A DNA stretch of 7,390 bases from CAYSCW01 sp964429795 (lineage in GTDB: Bacteria > Acidobacteriota > Aminicenantia > Aminicenantales > Aminicenantaceae), in contig CAYSCW010000065.1 of NCBI GenBank assembly GCA_964429795.1, forward strand, positions 1 through 7,390. Direction: 5' to 3'. Below are positions 1 through 5,020 of the stretch, piece after piece. The notes beneath the pieces were generated by a model. That model saw only the letters and a list, made by a program, of their open reading frames with translations. It ran no database searches and was not told where the DNA came from. The position numbers and the translations under genes are program-made. The number at the start of each line of letters is the position of its first letter. Within the stretch, counting starts at the first letter, position 1.

Positions 1-157
1 TTGAGTTTCTTTCCGTTGGGGATTCCACCCCCGATGCCGTAGACGATCTCTCTGATGGTGGTCCCGAAAGTCACCTCTGCGACCCCTGTATTAACGATAT
101 TTCCCGATAAGGATACAAGTTTTGTTCCCTTACTCCGCTCTGTCCCAGTAGAGGTAT
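1..157 (-). pseudogene. Partial second copy of a NuoF/HoxF-like gene, cut off at its 5' side
   Basis: Bases 1-157 match bases 5460-5616, inside the full NuoF-like gene of this window, with nine differences and no gaps. On the minus strand the segment stays open and encodes the region corresponding to residues about 360-411 of that protein, from the Tyr-Thr-x-Thr-Gly-Thr-Glu-Arg stretch into the SLBB-like part. Five of the nine base differences are silent; the rest give Gly to Ser, Pro to Thr and Val to Ile. Homology ends where a palindromic element begins at 157, so the N-terminal flavin and NAD parts are missing here. The remainder would lie to the left of the window, and whether it is complete cannot be seen. 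It could be the visible start of a larger truncated paralogue or a small recombination fragment. Confidence 0.85.
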
Positions 158-213
158 AGCCATTTATTTGCCATTTTGGGTTTAAAATAACCCAAAATAA
201 CTAAATTTGGCTA
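157..213. repeat. 57-bp imperfect palindromic element
   Basis: The arms pair in two perfect blocks. TAGCCA (157-162) pairs with TGGCTA (208-213), and ATTTTGGGTT (173-182) pairs with AACCCAAAAT (189-198) across a six-base loop (183-188). The middles of the arms are similar but mismatched. It starts exactly where homology of the left NuoF-like fragment stops. A related 14-base core (13 of 14 identical) recurs at 3569-3582. The layout suits a dispersed REP- or MITE-like repeat, but no transposase or target duplication is visible. A factor-independent terminator is less likely because the stem is AT-rich and no clear U tract follows. Confidence 0.7.
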
Positions 214-263
214 AACTGTACTCTGAGGAAAACTATTGAAAATTATAGGGAATTATCTGGATA

Positions 264-309
264 GCGCCTGGAGAGACTCGAACTCCCGAGCCGCTGTTTA
301 GCAATCAGT
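264..309 (-). pseudogene. 3' half of a decayed tRNA (Arg-CCU-like body)
   Basis: Read on the minus strand, the segment has correct 3' tRNA geometry: a 7-base acceptor strand CAGGCGC (270-264), a T arm GGGAG-TTCGAGT-CTCTC (287-271) with all five stem positions paired (one G-U), a short variable region, and an anticodon-like loop TTGCTAA (304-298). The anticodon stem keeps only three pairs, and no matching GCGCCTG acceptor strand or D arm is found upstream. The acceptor/T-arm sequence resembles bacterial tRNA-Arg(CCU), although the loop would now read GCU. It is probably a leftover of integration or recombination at a tRNA 3' end. Confidence 0.6.
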
Positions 310-338
310 AGATAGAGGATTCAAGTCCCACAGTAGGC

Positions 339-362
339 TCCTCGCGCAGGACTCGAACTTGC
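339..362 (-). pseudogene. Second tRNA T-arm/3' end fragment
   Basis: On the minus strand GCAAG-TTCGAGT-CCTGC (362-346) forms a T arm with four of five pairs, followed by a 7-base acceptor-like strand GCGAGGA (345-339). No anticodon arm, D arm or 5' acceptor strand fits on the upstream side, where a TPR-like coding remnant begins almost at once. It is read as tRNA debris of a different species from the fragment at 264-309. Confidence 0.45.
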
Positions 363-379
363 TATTTAGTGGCAAGTGG

Positions 380-489
380 CGACTCACTCCCTTCAACTCA
401 GCCAGCCTCTTCCTTGCATCCTCTACCTCAGCTATCCCCAGGTCAGCATCCTTCCACAGGTCGAGGAATTTCTGGTAATGCTCTATGGT
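380..489 (-). pseudogene. C-terminal remnant of a TPR-repeat protein
   Basis: The minus-strand frame from 489 encodes a stretch of about 35 residues that includes HYQKFLDLWKDAD, then AEVEDARKRLAELK. This is the style of the last TPR helices in large bacterial TPR proteins, such as those fused to kinase or cyclase domains. There is no start codon or ribosome site, and sequence upstream of 489 is unrelated and AT-rich. The frame runs on through the tRNA-like debris to a stop at 298-300, so the natural stop is lost. The protein identity is inferred from pattern recognition of the TPR C-terminus only. It is a dead fragment. Confidence 0.55.
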
Positions 490-520
490 TCAATCTTTAT
501 TTCATAGCCAATTTAAAAAT

Positions 521-784
521 CTAGCCCTTTATTTTTAAGACATGAGTTTTGTAGCATTCTGTACACCAGGACTTACCAAGTTCATAAATAACATCTATTT
601 CAAGTACACGATTGCAACCAGCACAAACTGAAAAGCCTTCTCGTGAAATTTCTTCGTTAGTATCTTGCTTAGGAGTTAAATCATTTGTTTTAAGCGAAGT
701 TAATTCTGTTTCTTTTTTCTTTTTTTTCTTTAAACCAAAAAACCCTAAAAACTCTAAAAATAATTCAAGTAAGAATTCAAACAA
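521..784 (-). CDS. Small zinc-binding protein with hydrophobic N-terminus (87 aa, TTG start)
   Basis: Function unknown. Residues 1-18 are rich in Phe, Leu and Glu and look like an amphipathic or membrane-associating helix. A run of six lysines follows (19-24), then a polar linker, then a four-cysteine module: C54-x2-C57 and C74-x2-C77 with H81 nearby, resembling a half LIM or zinc-ribbon knuckle. The start is TTG (784-782), supported by a strong AAGGAG (797-792) seven bases upstream; no ATG exists in the frame. That AAGGAG overlaps the TAA stop of the preceding 63-residue gene, which suggests translational coupling. The lysine run is encoded by an A-rich tract that could allow frame slippage. 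It is probably the last gene of the signal-peptidase row. Confidence 0.7.
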   Translation of the reverse strand: MFEFLLELFLEFLGFFGLKKKKKKETELTSLKTNDLTPKQDTNEEISREGFSVCAGCNRVLEIDVIYELGKSWCTECYKTHVLKIKG

Positions 785-795
785 CCTTAATCTCC

Positions 796-987
796 TTATT
801 TAAATAGCCTCTTTTTGGATTCTTTTTCCTTTCGATTTCCCCTATTTGTACTTTCATCCTGAACATAATCTAAATGTTTGTCGAATGCCATCGCAGCAAA
901 AATAGCTATAACTTTCTTTGCTTTATTGAGAAGTGCTCTTCGGCGAGCCTTTTTCTTAGGCGCTTCATCTATTCTCTTCATTTTCAT
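796..987 (-). CDS. Small basic hypothetical protein (63 aa)
   Basis: No family recognised. The protein is strongly charged: Lys/Arg clusters at residues 2-26 and 48-63 flank a short hydrophobic patch (VIAIFAAMAF, about 26-35) that is too short and too flanked by charge to be a sure membrane helix. It begins 25 bases after the signal peptidase stop, and its own stop overlaps the ribosome site of the next gene, so it looks like the middle member of a three-gene row. No clear Shine-Dalgarno sequence lies ahead of the ATG at 987; a second ATG two codons later is equally possible. The tight context raises confidence that it is real, but a chance frame cannot be excluded. Confidence 0.5.
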   Translation of the reverse strand: MKMKRIDEAPKKKARRRALLNKAKKVIAIFAAMAFDKHLDYVQDESTNRGNRKEKESKKRLFK

Positions 988-1012
988 TTAAAGAGCCAGA
1001 TATTAATCGTTA

Positions 1013-1843
1013 CTATTGTATCTTAATTCCAATTCGGTTTTTATCTTTTGCCCAATAGATATAGAGAGGTTTCCCCTTTATATTGCGAAGAGGCAAAAAG
1101 CCCCAGAATCGACTGTCCCAGCTGTTGTCACGGTTATCACCTAAGACGAAAAAGTGGTCAGAAGAAACAAGCGCTGGTCCAAAATTATCCCTTAAAGCAT
1201 CATCAACATTGATATCCTTATGAACCTTATAACTTTCTGGAATGGCTTCATCGTTTATGTAAAGCTGCTTATTTTTAATCTCGATTTTTTCGCCTTCAAG
1301 GGCAATAACCCTTTGGATAAAATCCTTAGTGGGGTCTTTGGGATACTGGATTATTACTAAATCCCCCCTTTGCAGTTCGTTTTTCTTGAAATATTTAGAA
1401 TCTGTGATTAAATTATCACCGATAGTTAGAGTCGGCTCCATGCTCCCTGTCGACATTTTGTATGCACTGAATCCTAAAACTTCACTCTGAATACTCGCAA
1501 TGAAACTTGAAGGGATGATATAAGCTCCATGCATCAAAAGGATTACAAGGAGATAGACATACCATTTATTGTATCCCCTAAGGACGACTTCTTTTTTCTT
1601 TTTGGCTGCAAAGAAAGCCTCCACGATGATAAACAACCATATGCAAATTAGAAATAATAGAATAACCACCAAGCCATAGAATTGGTACTGAAATCCTGCA
1701 ACAAACAAAATGATGGGAATTAGAAAATATGCCAGGTAGAAGCAAATTCCTTTTAATATTTGACCATTATAGAGCTGTCCAAGTCCAGGCGCAAGAAATG
1801 ATAAAACCGCTGCGATTATAGGAATTCTTTTTTTCTCCATCAT
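1013..1843 (-). CDS. lepB: Signal peptidase I-like protein (S26) with N-terminal multi-helix domain
   Basis: An S26-family protein; the family cleaves signal peptides of exported proteins at the outer face of the inner membrane. The start is placed at ATG 1843-1841 (276 aa) because AAGGAG (1856-1851) sits seven bases ahead; a longer open frame to 1924 lacks such a site. Residues about 1-80 carry a PGLGQLYNGQ motif and three predicted membrane helices, a fourth helix spans about 94-114, and the protease part follows. Box B is STGSMEPTL with catalytic-type Ser134, and Box E is GDNRDNSWDSRF (about 235-246). In the RGDLVII...DFIQRVIALEGE box the family's catalytic Lys is Gln177 (codon CAA, minus strand 1315-1313). 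It heads a row with the 63-aa and 87-aa genes. Either it is a divergent protease or it has lost activity. Confidence 0.88.
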   Translation of the reverse strand: MMEKKRIPIIAAVLSFLAPGLGQLYNGQILKGICFYLAYFLIPIILFVAGFQYQFYGLVVILLFLICIWLFIIVEAFFAAKKKKEVVLRGYNKWYVYLLVILLMHGAYIIPSSFIASIQSEVLGFSAYKMSTGSMEPTLTIGDNLITDSKYFKKNELQRGDLVIIQYPKDPTKDFIQRVIALEGEKIEIKNKQLYINDEAIPESYKVHKDINVDDALRDNFGPALVSSDHFFVLGDNRDNSWDSRFWGFLPLRNIKGKPLYIYWAKDKNRIGIKIQ

Positions 1844-1850
1844 TTTCTCA

Positions 1851-1856
1851 CTCCTT
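1851..1856 (-). promoter_or_regulatory. Ribosome binding site fixing the signal peptidase start
   Basis: AAGGAG on the minus strand lies seven bases before the ATG at 1843. It favours a 276-residue protein that begins with Met-Met-Glu-Lys-Lys, just ahead of the first membrane helix, over the 303-residue reading from 1924. Confidence 0.8.
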
Positions 1857-2040
1857 TTTAGTTTATAGATATGGGGAAAGAAATATACCTTTTCGATGAA
1901 AGCAAAAATTCCTCCCTCTTGCATTGAACATAATGTCCCCCAACGGTGACTCTTTGACTTATATCATAAATGAAGGATTGATTCAATTTAGAAAGAGGAA
2001 ACTATCATTTACTCATAAGAAACCCTTTTAAATTGTAATA

Positions 2041-2069
2041 ATTAAATATCACCTGACTATCAATGTCGA
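2041..2069 (-). promoter_or_regulatory. Sigma70-like promoter (copy A), far upstream of the signal peptidase gene
   Basis: On the minus strand TCGACA (2069-2064), 17 bases, then TTTAAT (2046-2041). Upstream it shares GGCATGAC and TTTCTG with copy B near 3430, and downstream it shares AATTATT with copies B and C. It lies about 200 bases from the signal peptidase start with no gene between, so it either drives a long leader or is an orphan left after loss of a gene. The -35 box is weaker than in the other two copies. Confidence 0.5.
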
Positions 2070-2144
2070 CAGAAATGTAGGTCATGCCAGATTGTCTACT
2101 TCTCCCCCTCCTTCGGCTTTAGCTCCATGCCGAGTTGCTACTCT

Positions 2145-2576
2145 TTACTCTGACGATGTTGACCGCTTTATTTTGACCGACGCAATGATGAGCAGAATCC
2201 CGGCAATCAGGTATGCTCCAGCACATATGAACTCCGGAATCGCCATATCAGAAAACCTATAGGTCTCTAAATAATAACCAGCACCTTTAGCTATCATCAG
2301 GCTTAATAAAATGACCACTACTTCCGCAACAATCAGGAACGCTTTAATCCTTTTGAGATTATGCCGGTTTGGAATGAAAGAGGCCAACAAGAAAGCCGCA
2401 ACAATCAGTGGGATAATGACAGAAAAAAACAAAGAAGAGGCATAAGCGCCATCCTCAATTACCTCAGGATGCATTGCCATCCGGGGTATGGACACAAATG
2501 CCGAAAATACGGCTCCTGCAATGACTAATCCGATTCCAGCATACACCATGCGTCTTAAAGTAGTTTCTTTGGCCAT
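2145..2576 (-). CDS. Four-helix hypothetical membrane protein (143 aa)
   Basis: No family recognised. Four hydrophobic segments are predicted at residues about 11-30, 49-67, 78-96 and 114-133. Positive residues lie before helix 1 (Arg8, Arg9), between helices 2 and 3 (Arg71-Arg76) and at the C-terminus (Lys135-Arg138), which suggests both ends are cytoplasmic. There are no conserved polar or metal-binding residues within the helices that would indicate transport or catalysis. The ATG at 2576 follows a GGGAGGG ribosome site and a promoter-like pair (2641-2613) with a short leader, so it is probably a single-gene unit. It ends at 2145, and only a weak hairpin without a U tract follows. Confidence 0.75.
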   Translation of the reverse strand: MAKETTLRRMVYAGIGLVIAGAVFSAFVSIPRMAMHPEVIEDGAYASSLFFSVIIPLIVAAFLLASFIPNRHNLKRIKAFLIVAEVVVILLSLMIAKGAGYYLETYRFSDMAIPEFICAGAYLIAGILLIIASVKIKRSTSSE

Positions 2577-2612
2577 TGAAAATCCCTCCCTTGCTTAATT
2601 ACTTACACAAAT

Positions 2613-2641
2613 AATTTATGCTTGCTTTTAATCTATGTCAA
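2613..2641 (-). promoter_or_regulatory. Sigma70-like promoter (copy C) for the four-helix membrane protein
   Basis: On the minus strand a perfect TTGACA (2641-2636), a 17-base spacer, then TAAATT (2618-2613). A start about 30 bases upstream of the ATG is implied. It shares TTGACAT-x-GATT, AATTATT and, in the leader, GTAAGTAAT with copy B. Confidence 0.65.
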
Positions 2642-2660
2642 CCTTAATGTTGCGGTCAGA

Positions 2661-2807
2661 CTAGTATATGGAGTGTCCCCATAAGCATGCTTCTAATGCA
2701 CACTCCCCCACAAATAATAAAGGCTCTGCCATCGCTTCCTTGTCCTGGCAGCTGACCATAAAGCATCAAATCAGAGCTAAAGATAGAATAATAAGTAGCT
2801 TTTTCAT
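2661..2807 (-). pseudogene. Broken lipoprotein gene (signal peptide interrupted by TGA, body replaced)
   Basis: From ATG 2807 the minus strand encodes MKKLLIILSLALI, then an in-frame TGA (2768-2766), then CFMVSCQDKEAMAE in the same frame. Joined, this is a classic lipoprotein leader with Val-Ser-Cys as lipobox, followed by the CQDKEAMAE start of a mature lipoprotein. After codon 28 (about 2724) similarity to anything recognisable stops and the frame ends at 2663. The gene therefore carries a nonsense mutation and has also lost most of its 3' part. It starts 24 bases after the glycine-rich lipoprotein gene and was probably cotranscribed with it. An A-G-A-A-A-G stretch lies ahead of the ATG as a weak ribosome site. 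Confidence 0.65.
2670..2706. repeat. Inverted repeat with an inner palindrome
   Basis: GGAGTGT (2670-2676) pairs with ACACTCC (2700-2706), and the 23-base spacer contains the perfect 10-base palindrome AAGCATGCTT (2683-2692). It lies in the unexplained sequence between the broken lipoprotein gene and promoter copy C. On the minus strand it contains GGGGACACTC (2680-2671), similar to GGGGACATTA at 1940-1931; such GGGGACA strings are often seen beside REP-associated transposases. Its function is unknown. Confidence 0.45.
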
Positions 2808-2830
2808 TGTTCTTTCTCTAATATTTTTAT

Positions 2831-3373
2831 TTACTGAAAGTTAGGAACTCTTGCTTTTCTGCGTAAGTCATCTAATATCCTTTTGATTTCTGCTTCAGAT
2901 TTCCCTTCAATCTGGATTGTTTTATCCATGCCAAGAAATCCACCAACAATATAGCCTGTTAATGCACCTATTGCTCCAAACATTATTACCCCAAAAATTG
3001 CTATTCCAGCCGTTGTCTCAGGCGGCGTGGGTTCATACAACAACAATCCATATAAGCCTCCTCCTGTAGCTCCTAAACCAAATCCATAAAGGGCGCCTTT
3101 CCCCGCTTTTGATTTCTTCACAATTTTAATTGTCTTAATTTCACCAACTACTGCAGTGACATCTGCTCCTGAATCATGCTCTTTTAATAGAAGCGAATTC
3201 TCCTTCACCACAATGAGTTCTCCTTTGATTTGCTGACCATCTGTTTTCTGGATTACCAGTTTTGCCCCAGGCTTCTGACCAGGTTCGAGGTTTATGCTCT
3301 CTTCTTTTTCATAGGTGGCACAATTCATACATATAAATGTGATAATAAGAAACAAAGCCATTAATTTTTTCAT
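2831..3373 (-). CDS. Predicted lipoprotein with Sm-like domain and glycine-rich helices (180 aa)
   Basis: Role unknown; an envelope protein. Residues 1-17 form a signal peptide (MKKLMALFLIITFI...) ending at Cys18, a probable lipidation site although the residues before it (Cys-Met-Asn) are a poor lipobox. Residues about 37-87 form a beta-rich segment with the pattern dG-x-x-i-x-GeLi-x-v-x-x-nsLlL, as in small Sm/SH3-like barrels of bacterial lipoproteins. Two Gly-rich hydrophobic segments follow (about 90-112 and 122-148), resembling glycine-zipper membrane segments, then a charged C-terminal helix (158-175). The ATG at 3373 follows GGGGAG, and promoter copy B lies 32 bases upstream. It probably headed a two-gene unit with the broken lipoprotein gene behind it. 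Confidence 0.78.
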   Translation of the reverse strand: MKKLMALFLIITFICMNCATYEKEESINLEPGQKPGAKLVIQKTDGQQIKGELIVVKENSLLLKEHDSGADVTAVVGEIKTIKIVKKSKAGKGALYGFGLGATGGGLYGLLLYEPTPPETTAGIAIFGVIMFGAIGALTGYIVGGFLGMDKTIQIEGKSEAEIKRILDDLRRKARVPNFQ

Positions 3374-3404
3374 TTTTACTCCCCTAGATTACTTACCAAT
3401 AATA

Positions 3405-3433
3405 ATTGAATCAAAACTGGCAATCCATGTCAA
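3405..3433 (-). promoter_or_regulatory. Sigma70-like promoter (copy B) for the glycine-rich lipoprotein
   Basis: On the minus strand a perfect TTGACA (3433-3428), a 17-base spacer, then TTCAAT (3410-3405). Upstream GGCATGAC and TTTCTG match copy A, and the leader GTAAGTAAT matches copy C. The implied transcript start is about 25 bases before the ATG. Confidence 0.65.
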
Positions 3434-3825
3434 CAGAAATCACAGTCATGCCACAATATCCGAAACGAAACATAGTGAATTCCCCTAAGCAGTATTCAAC
3501 ATCCAGCCAGAAACAATCAATATTTGCCACTCAGACCCCATGTATATGAGGTAGAGATTTGACGCTCGTTTGACATTTTGGGCTAAAAAGATAAGAAGTT
3601 GCTTTTCGGCTGGGCTGGGTGGGTGAGCGTCTTTGCCCTCATTTTCCCATCCAACCATCATCGAGAAATATAAATCATGACAAAAAAGATGTCAAGGACA
3701 ACCGGAAAGTCCTCATGGTGGGCCAAAACGCCGCAAAACCGCAGAGACGCCCAAAAAACGCCGGAAACCAGCCGGACCTCTCCTCCCGGGTTAGGAAAAA
3801 ATCATGAAAAAATGCCGGCCGAAAT
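3434..3825. other. Non-coding stretch between promoter copy B and the transposase remnant
   Basis: No gene is supported here; a short plus-strand frame at 3619-3807 has no ribosome site or recognisable protein. Visible structure includes GACGCTC (3561-3567) inverted as GAGCGTC (3625-3631), a G-rich run with three GGG blocks (3612-3623), a 14-base core shared with the palindrome at the left edge (3569-3582), and an AGGAC/GTCCT hairpin near 3695. From about 3600 the GC content rises and A-rich/GCCG strings repeat (about 3720-3780), in keeping with a transposon end downstream of the transposase stop. The stretch about 3434-3558 shows nothing recognisable apart from the upstream part of promoter copy B. 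Confidence 0.45.
3559..3567 (+). repeat. Left copy of the 9-bp direct repeat TTGACGCTC
   Basis: Identical to 4356-4364 and in the same orientation; the pair brackets the IS91-type remnant. It may be a target duplication or the scar of a short-homology recombination. IS91 elements themselves do not normally make target duplications. Confidence 0.4.
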
Positions 3826-4362
3826 CTAAGAGTCCATCAAGAATTCCTGATAAACCAGGTGCGGCGGAGGGGGCTTGTCTGCCACAAAGGTCAGCTTGAG
3901 ATGATGGATGATCCTGTCCACCACGGCATAGTCTGTGAGGAAGGCAATGATGCGCATCTGGCCTCCGCATTGAGGGCAAATCATCGGATCTACTTCATAC
4001 ACCTTCCTTATCATCTCTGCCCAGCCCCGTCGGGGAATCCTCGGGCATTTCTTTTCGATGATGAAGAGATGCTTGTCGGGCTGGCACTTTTGCACTTTGC
4101 CCCGGTGGGCATTAGCATACAGGCCGAAATAACGGACGGTGACCTGGCCTTTGTCGGGAATATGAGAGATAACCCTTGCTATGAACTCCAGATAATCCAT
4201 ATGCTCCAGCTCCTCAGCTCCTTCCCCATACCGGTAGCAGACTTAACCTTCTCGTTCATCGAGGGAGAGGCGTTCTAGGGAAAGGAGCGGGCGAATCATG
4301 TATTTTCCCACGCGCTCGGCCTCTTCGGATCGCAGGTCATACCTGTTAACTTCCGTTGACGC
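3826..4362 (-). pseudogene. C-terminal part of an IS91-family transposase, interrupted by TAA
   Basis: The minus-strand frame is open from 4362 apart from one TAA (4245-4243), which sits where a Lys codon (AAA) is expected in the motif Glu-Gly-Lys-Val. The upstream piece contains SEEAERVGKYMIRPLLSLER, and the downstream piece contains IPDKGQVTVRYFGLYANAHR, the VYEVDPMICPQCGGQM zinc-knuckle-like motif and FLTDYAVVDRIIHHLKLTF-x-x-x-x-PPPPH. These are standard for the C-terminal half of IS91-type (Y2, rolling-circle) transposases, normally about 380-400 residues. The N-terminal zinc ribbon and the catalytic His/Tyr region are absent, because the sequence changes at about 4363. The protein is thus doubly dead: truncated and nonsense-mutated. 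From ATG 4200 a 124-residue piece could still be read but would lack the catalytic part. Confidence 0.88.
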
Positions 4363-4364
4363 TC
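4356..4364 (+). repeat. Right copy of the 9-bp direct repeat TTGACGCTC
   Basis: It lies exactly where the transposase-like frame begins (the stop upstream of the frame is at 4365-4363). It matches 3559-3567. Confidence 0.4.
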
Positions 4365-4386
4365 AAAATAGAGATATCAACACTGT

Positions 4387-4418
4387 TCAGTATAAAAGAT
4401 TCGAACCTGTGACTTCTA
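4387..4418 (-). pseudogene. tRNA 3' fragment overlapping the end of the HoxU-like gene
   Basis: The minus strand reads GTCACAGGTTCGAATC (4413-4398), the variable-loop and T-arm sequence of a typical tRNA. The T stem is ACAGG with CTTTT, with one mismatch and one G-U, so it has decayed. No anticodon arm or 5' half exists. The TAG that ends the HoxU-like frame lies just before or inside this debris, so that gene's last codons may be a product of the same rearrangement. Confidence 0.5.
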
Positions 4419-5018
4419 CCGTTCGTAAAAGGATTCGGTTAAAACGAAAGCTGCCTGGAGATAAGACGTGGGGCAGAGCGGAAAACATTCTTTGCAGTTA
4501 ATGCACTCCTTCGCGGCTATTTCCGGGATGAACCTTATCTCCCGTCTTGCTCCACAGTCCACAAATCCCACAGCATTTTTCTTCTTGACCTCAGCACAGT
4601 ATCTGACACATAGGCCGCAAAGAATACAAAACGAGGACTCTTTTTCAAAACGGTCTTTGTCTGCCCCATACTCTTGAGCCAAATCCTGCAATTGGGGTGA
4701 GCACGGAGCATGAGCCAGAAGAAACTCCAGAATCATTTTGCGAATTTTATCGACCTTTTCAGACCTGGTTCTTACCACCAGATCCTTTTCTACCGGGTAT
4801 AGGCAGGCAGCAACGAGTTTTGTCCAGCCGCGAAGTTCTGCTTCCACTGTGCAAATCCGACATGCACCATAAGGTTCTAATTTCTCATGATGACAGAGCG
4901 TAGGAATAAATATACCTGCACTTTGGGCTGCCTCCAGAACGGTCATCCCTTCCGCTGCTTTAACTTCTATTCCATCTATCTGAATAATGATTTCACTCAT
5001 CTTTTTTTGCTTCCCCAT
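4416..5018 (-). CDS. hoxU: HoxU-like iron-sulfur subunit (NuoG N-terminal type, 200 aa)
   Basis: Expected to pass electrons between the flavin subunit and a catalytic subunit of a soluble hydrogenase, formate dehydrogenase or similar complex. An N-terminal plant-type [2Fe-2S] domain has C42, C53, C56 and C72. Two [4Fe-4S] sites follow, with C131/C134/C137/C141 and C172/C175/C178/C182. The His-Cys3 cluster found in NuoG between these domains is not there: only H103 and C106 are seen, without the further cysteines. The ATG at 5018 starts two bases after the NuoF-like stop; a second ATG (5000) is possible, and neither has a strong ribosome site. The length is near that of short HoxU proteins. 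The C-terminus after FVLTES (FYER) runs into tRNA debris and may be altered. Confidence 0.88.
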   Translation of the reverse strand: MGKQKKMSEIIIQIDGIEVKAAEGMTVLEAAQSAGIFIPTLCHHEKLEPYGACRICTVEAELRGWTKLVAACLYPVEKDLVVRTRSEKVDKIRKMILEFLLAHAPCSPQLQDLAQEYGADKDRFEKESSFCILCGLCVRYCAEVKKKNAVGFVDCGARREIRFIPEIAAKECINCKECFPLCPTSYLQAAFVLTESFYER

Positions 5019-5020
5019 TA

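Noticed and set aside
264..362. A complete tRNA gene
   Set aside because: Only T arms and 3' acceptor strands fit; no D arm or 5' acceptor strand pairs with them.
612..803. Plus-strand frame with a Phe run
   Set aside because: It is the antisense of the A-rich tract of the 87-residue gene, low in complexity and without a ribosome site.
1844..1924. Extension of the signal peptidase to a 303-residue protein
   Set aside because: The extension would put a non-helical, unconserved-looking segment before the first membrane helix, while a strong AAGGAG with ideal spacing supports the start at 1843.
2096..2140. Short minus-strand frame reading QLGMELKPKEGEK before a stop, with a CGGC/GCCG hairpin
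   Set aside because: It looks like a protein tail but is only 14 codons between stops and could not be tied to any family; the hairpin is too short and lacks a U tract for a terminator.
2766..2768. TGA in the lipoprotein leader read as selenocysteine
   Set aside because: It lies in the hydrophobic core of a signal peptide, the mature part is also lost, and no SECIS-like hairpin is apparent just downstream.
3859..4278. Plus-strand open frame of 139 codons
   Set aside because: It is antisense to the IS91 transposase remnant, has no recognisable domain, and no ribosome site.
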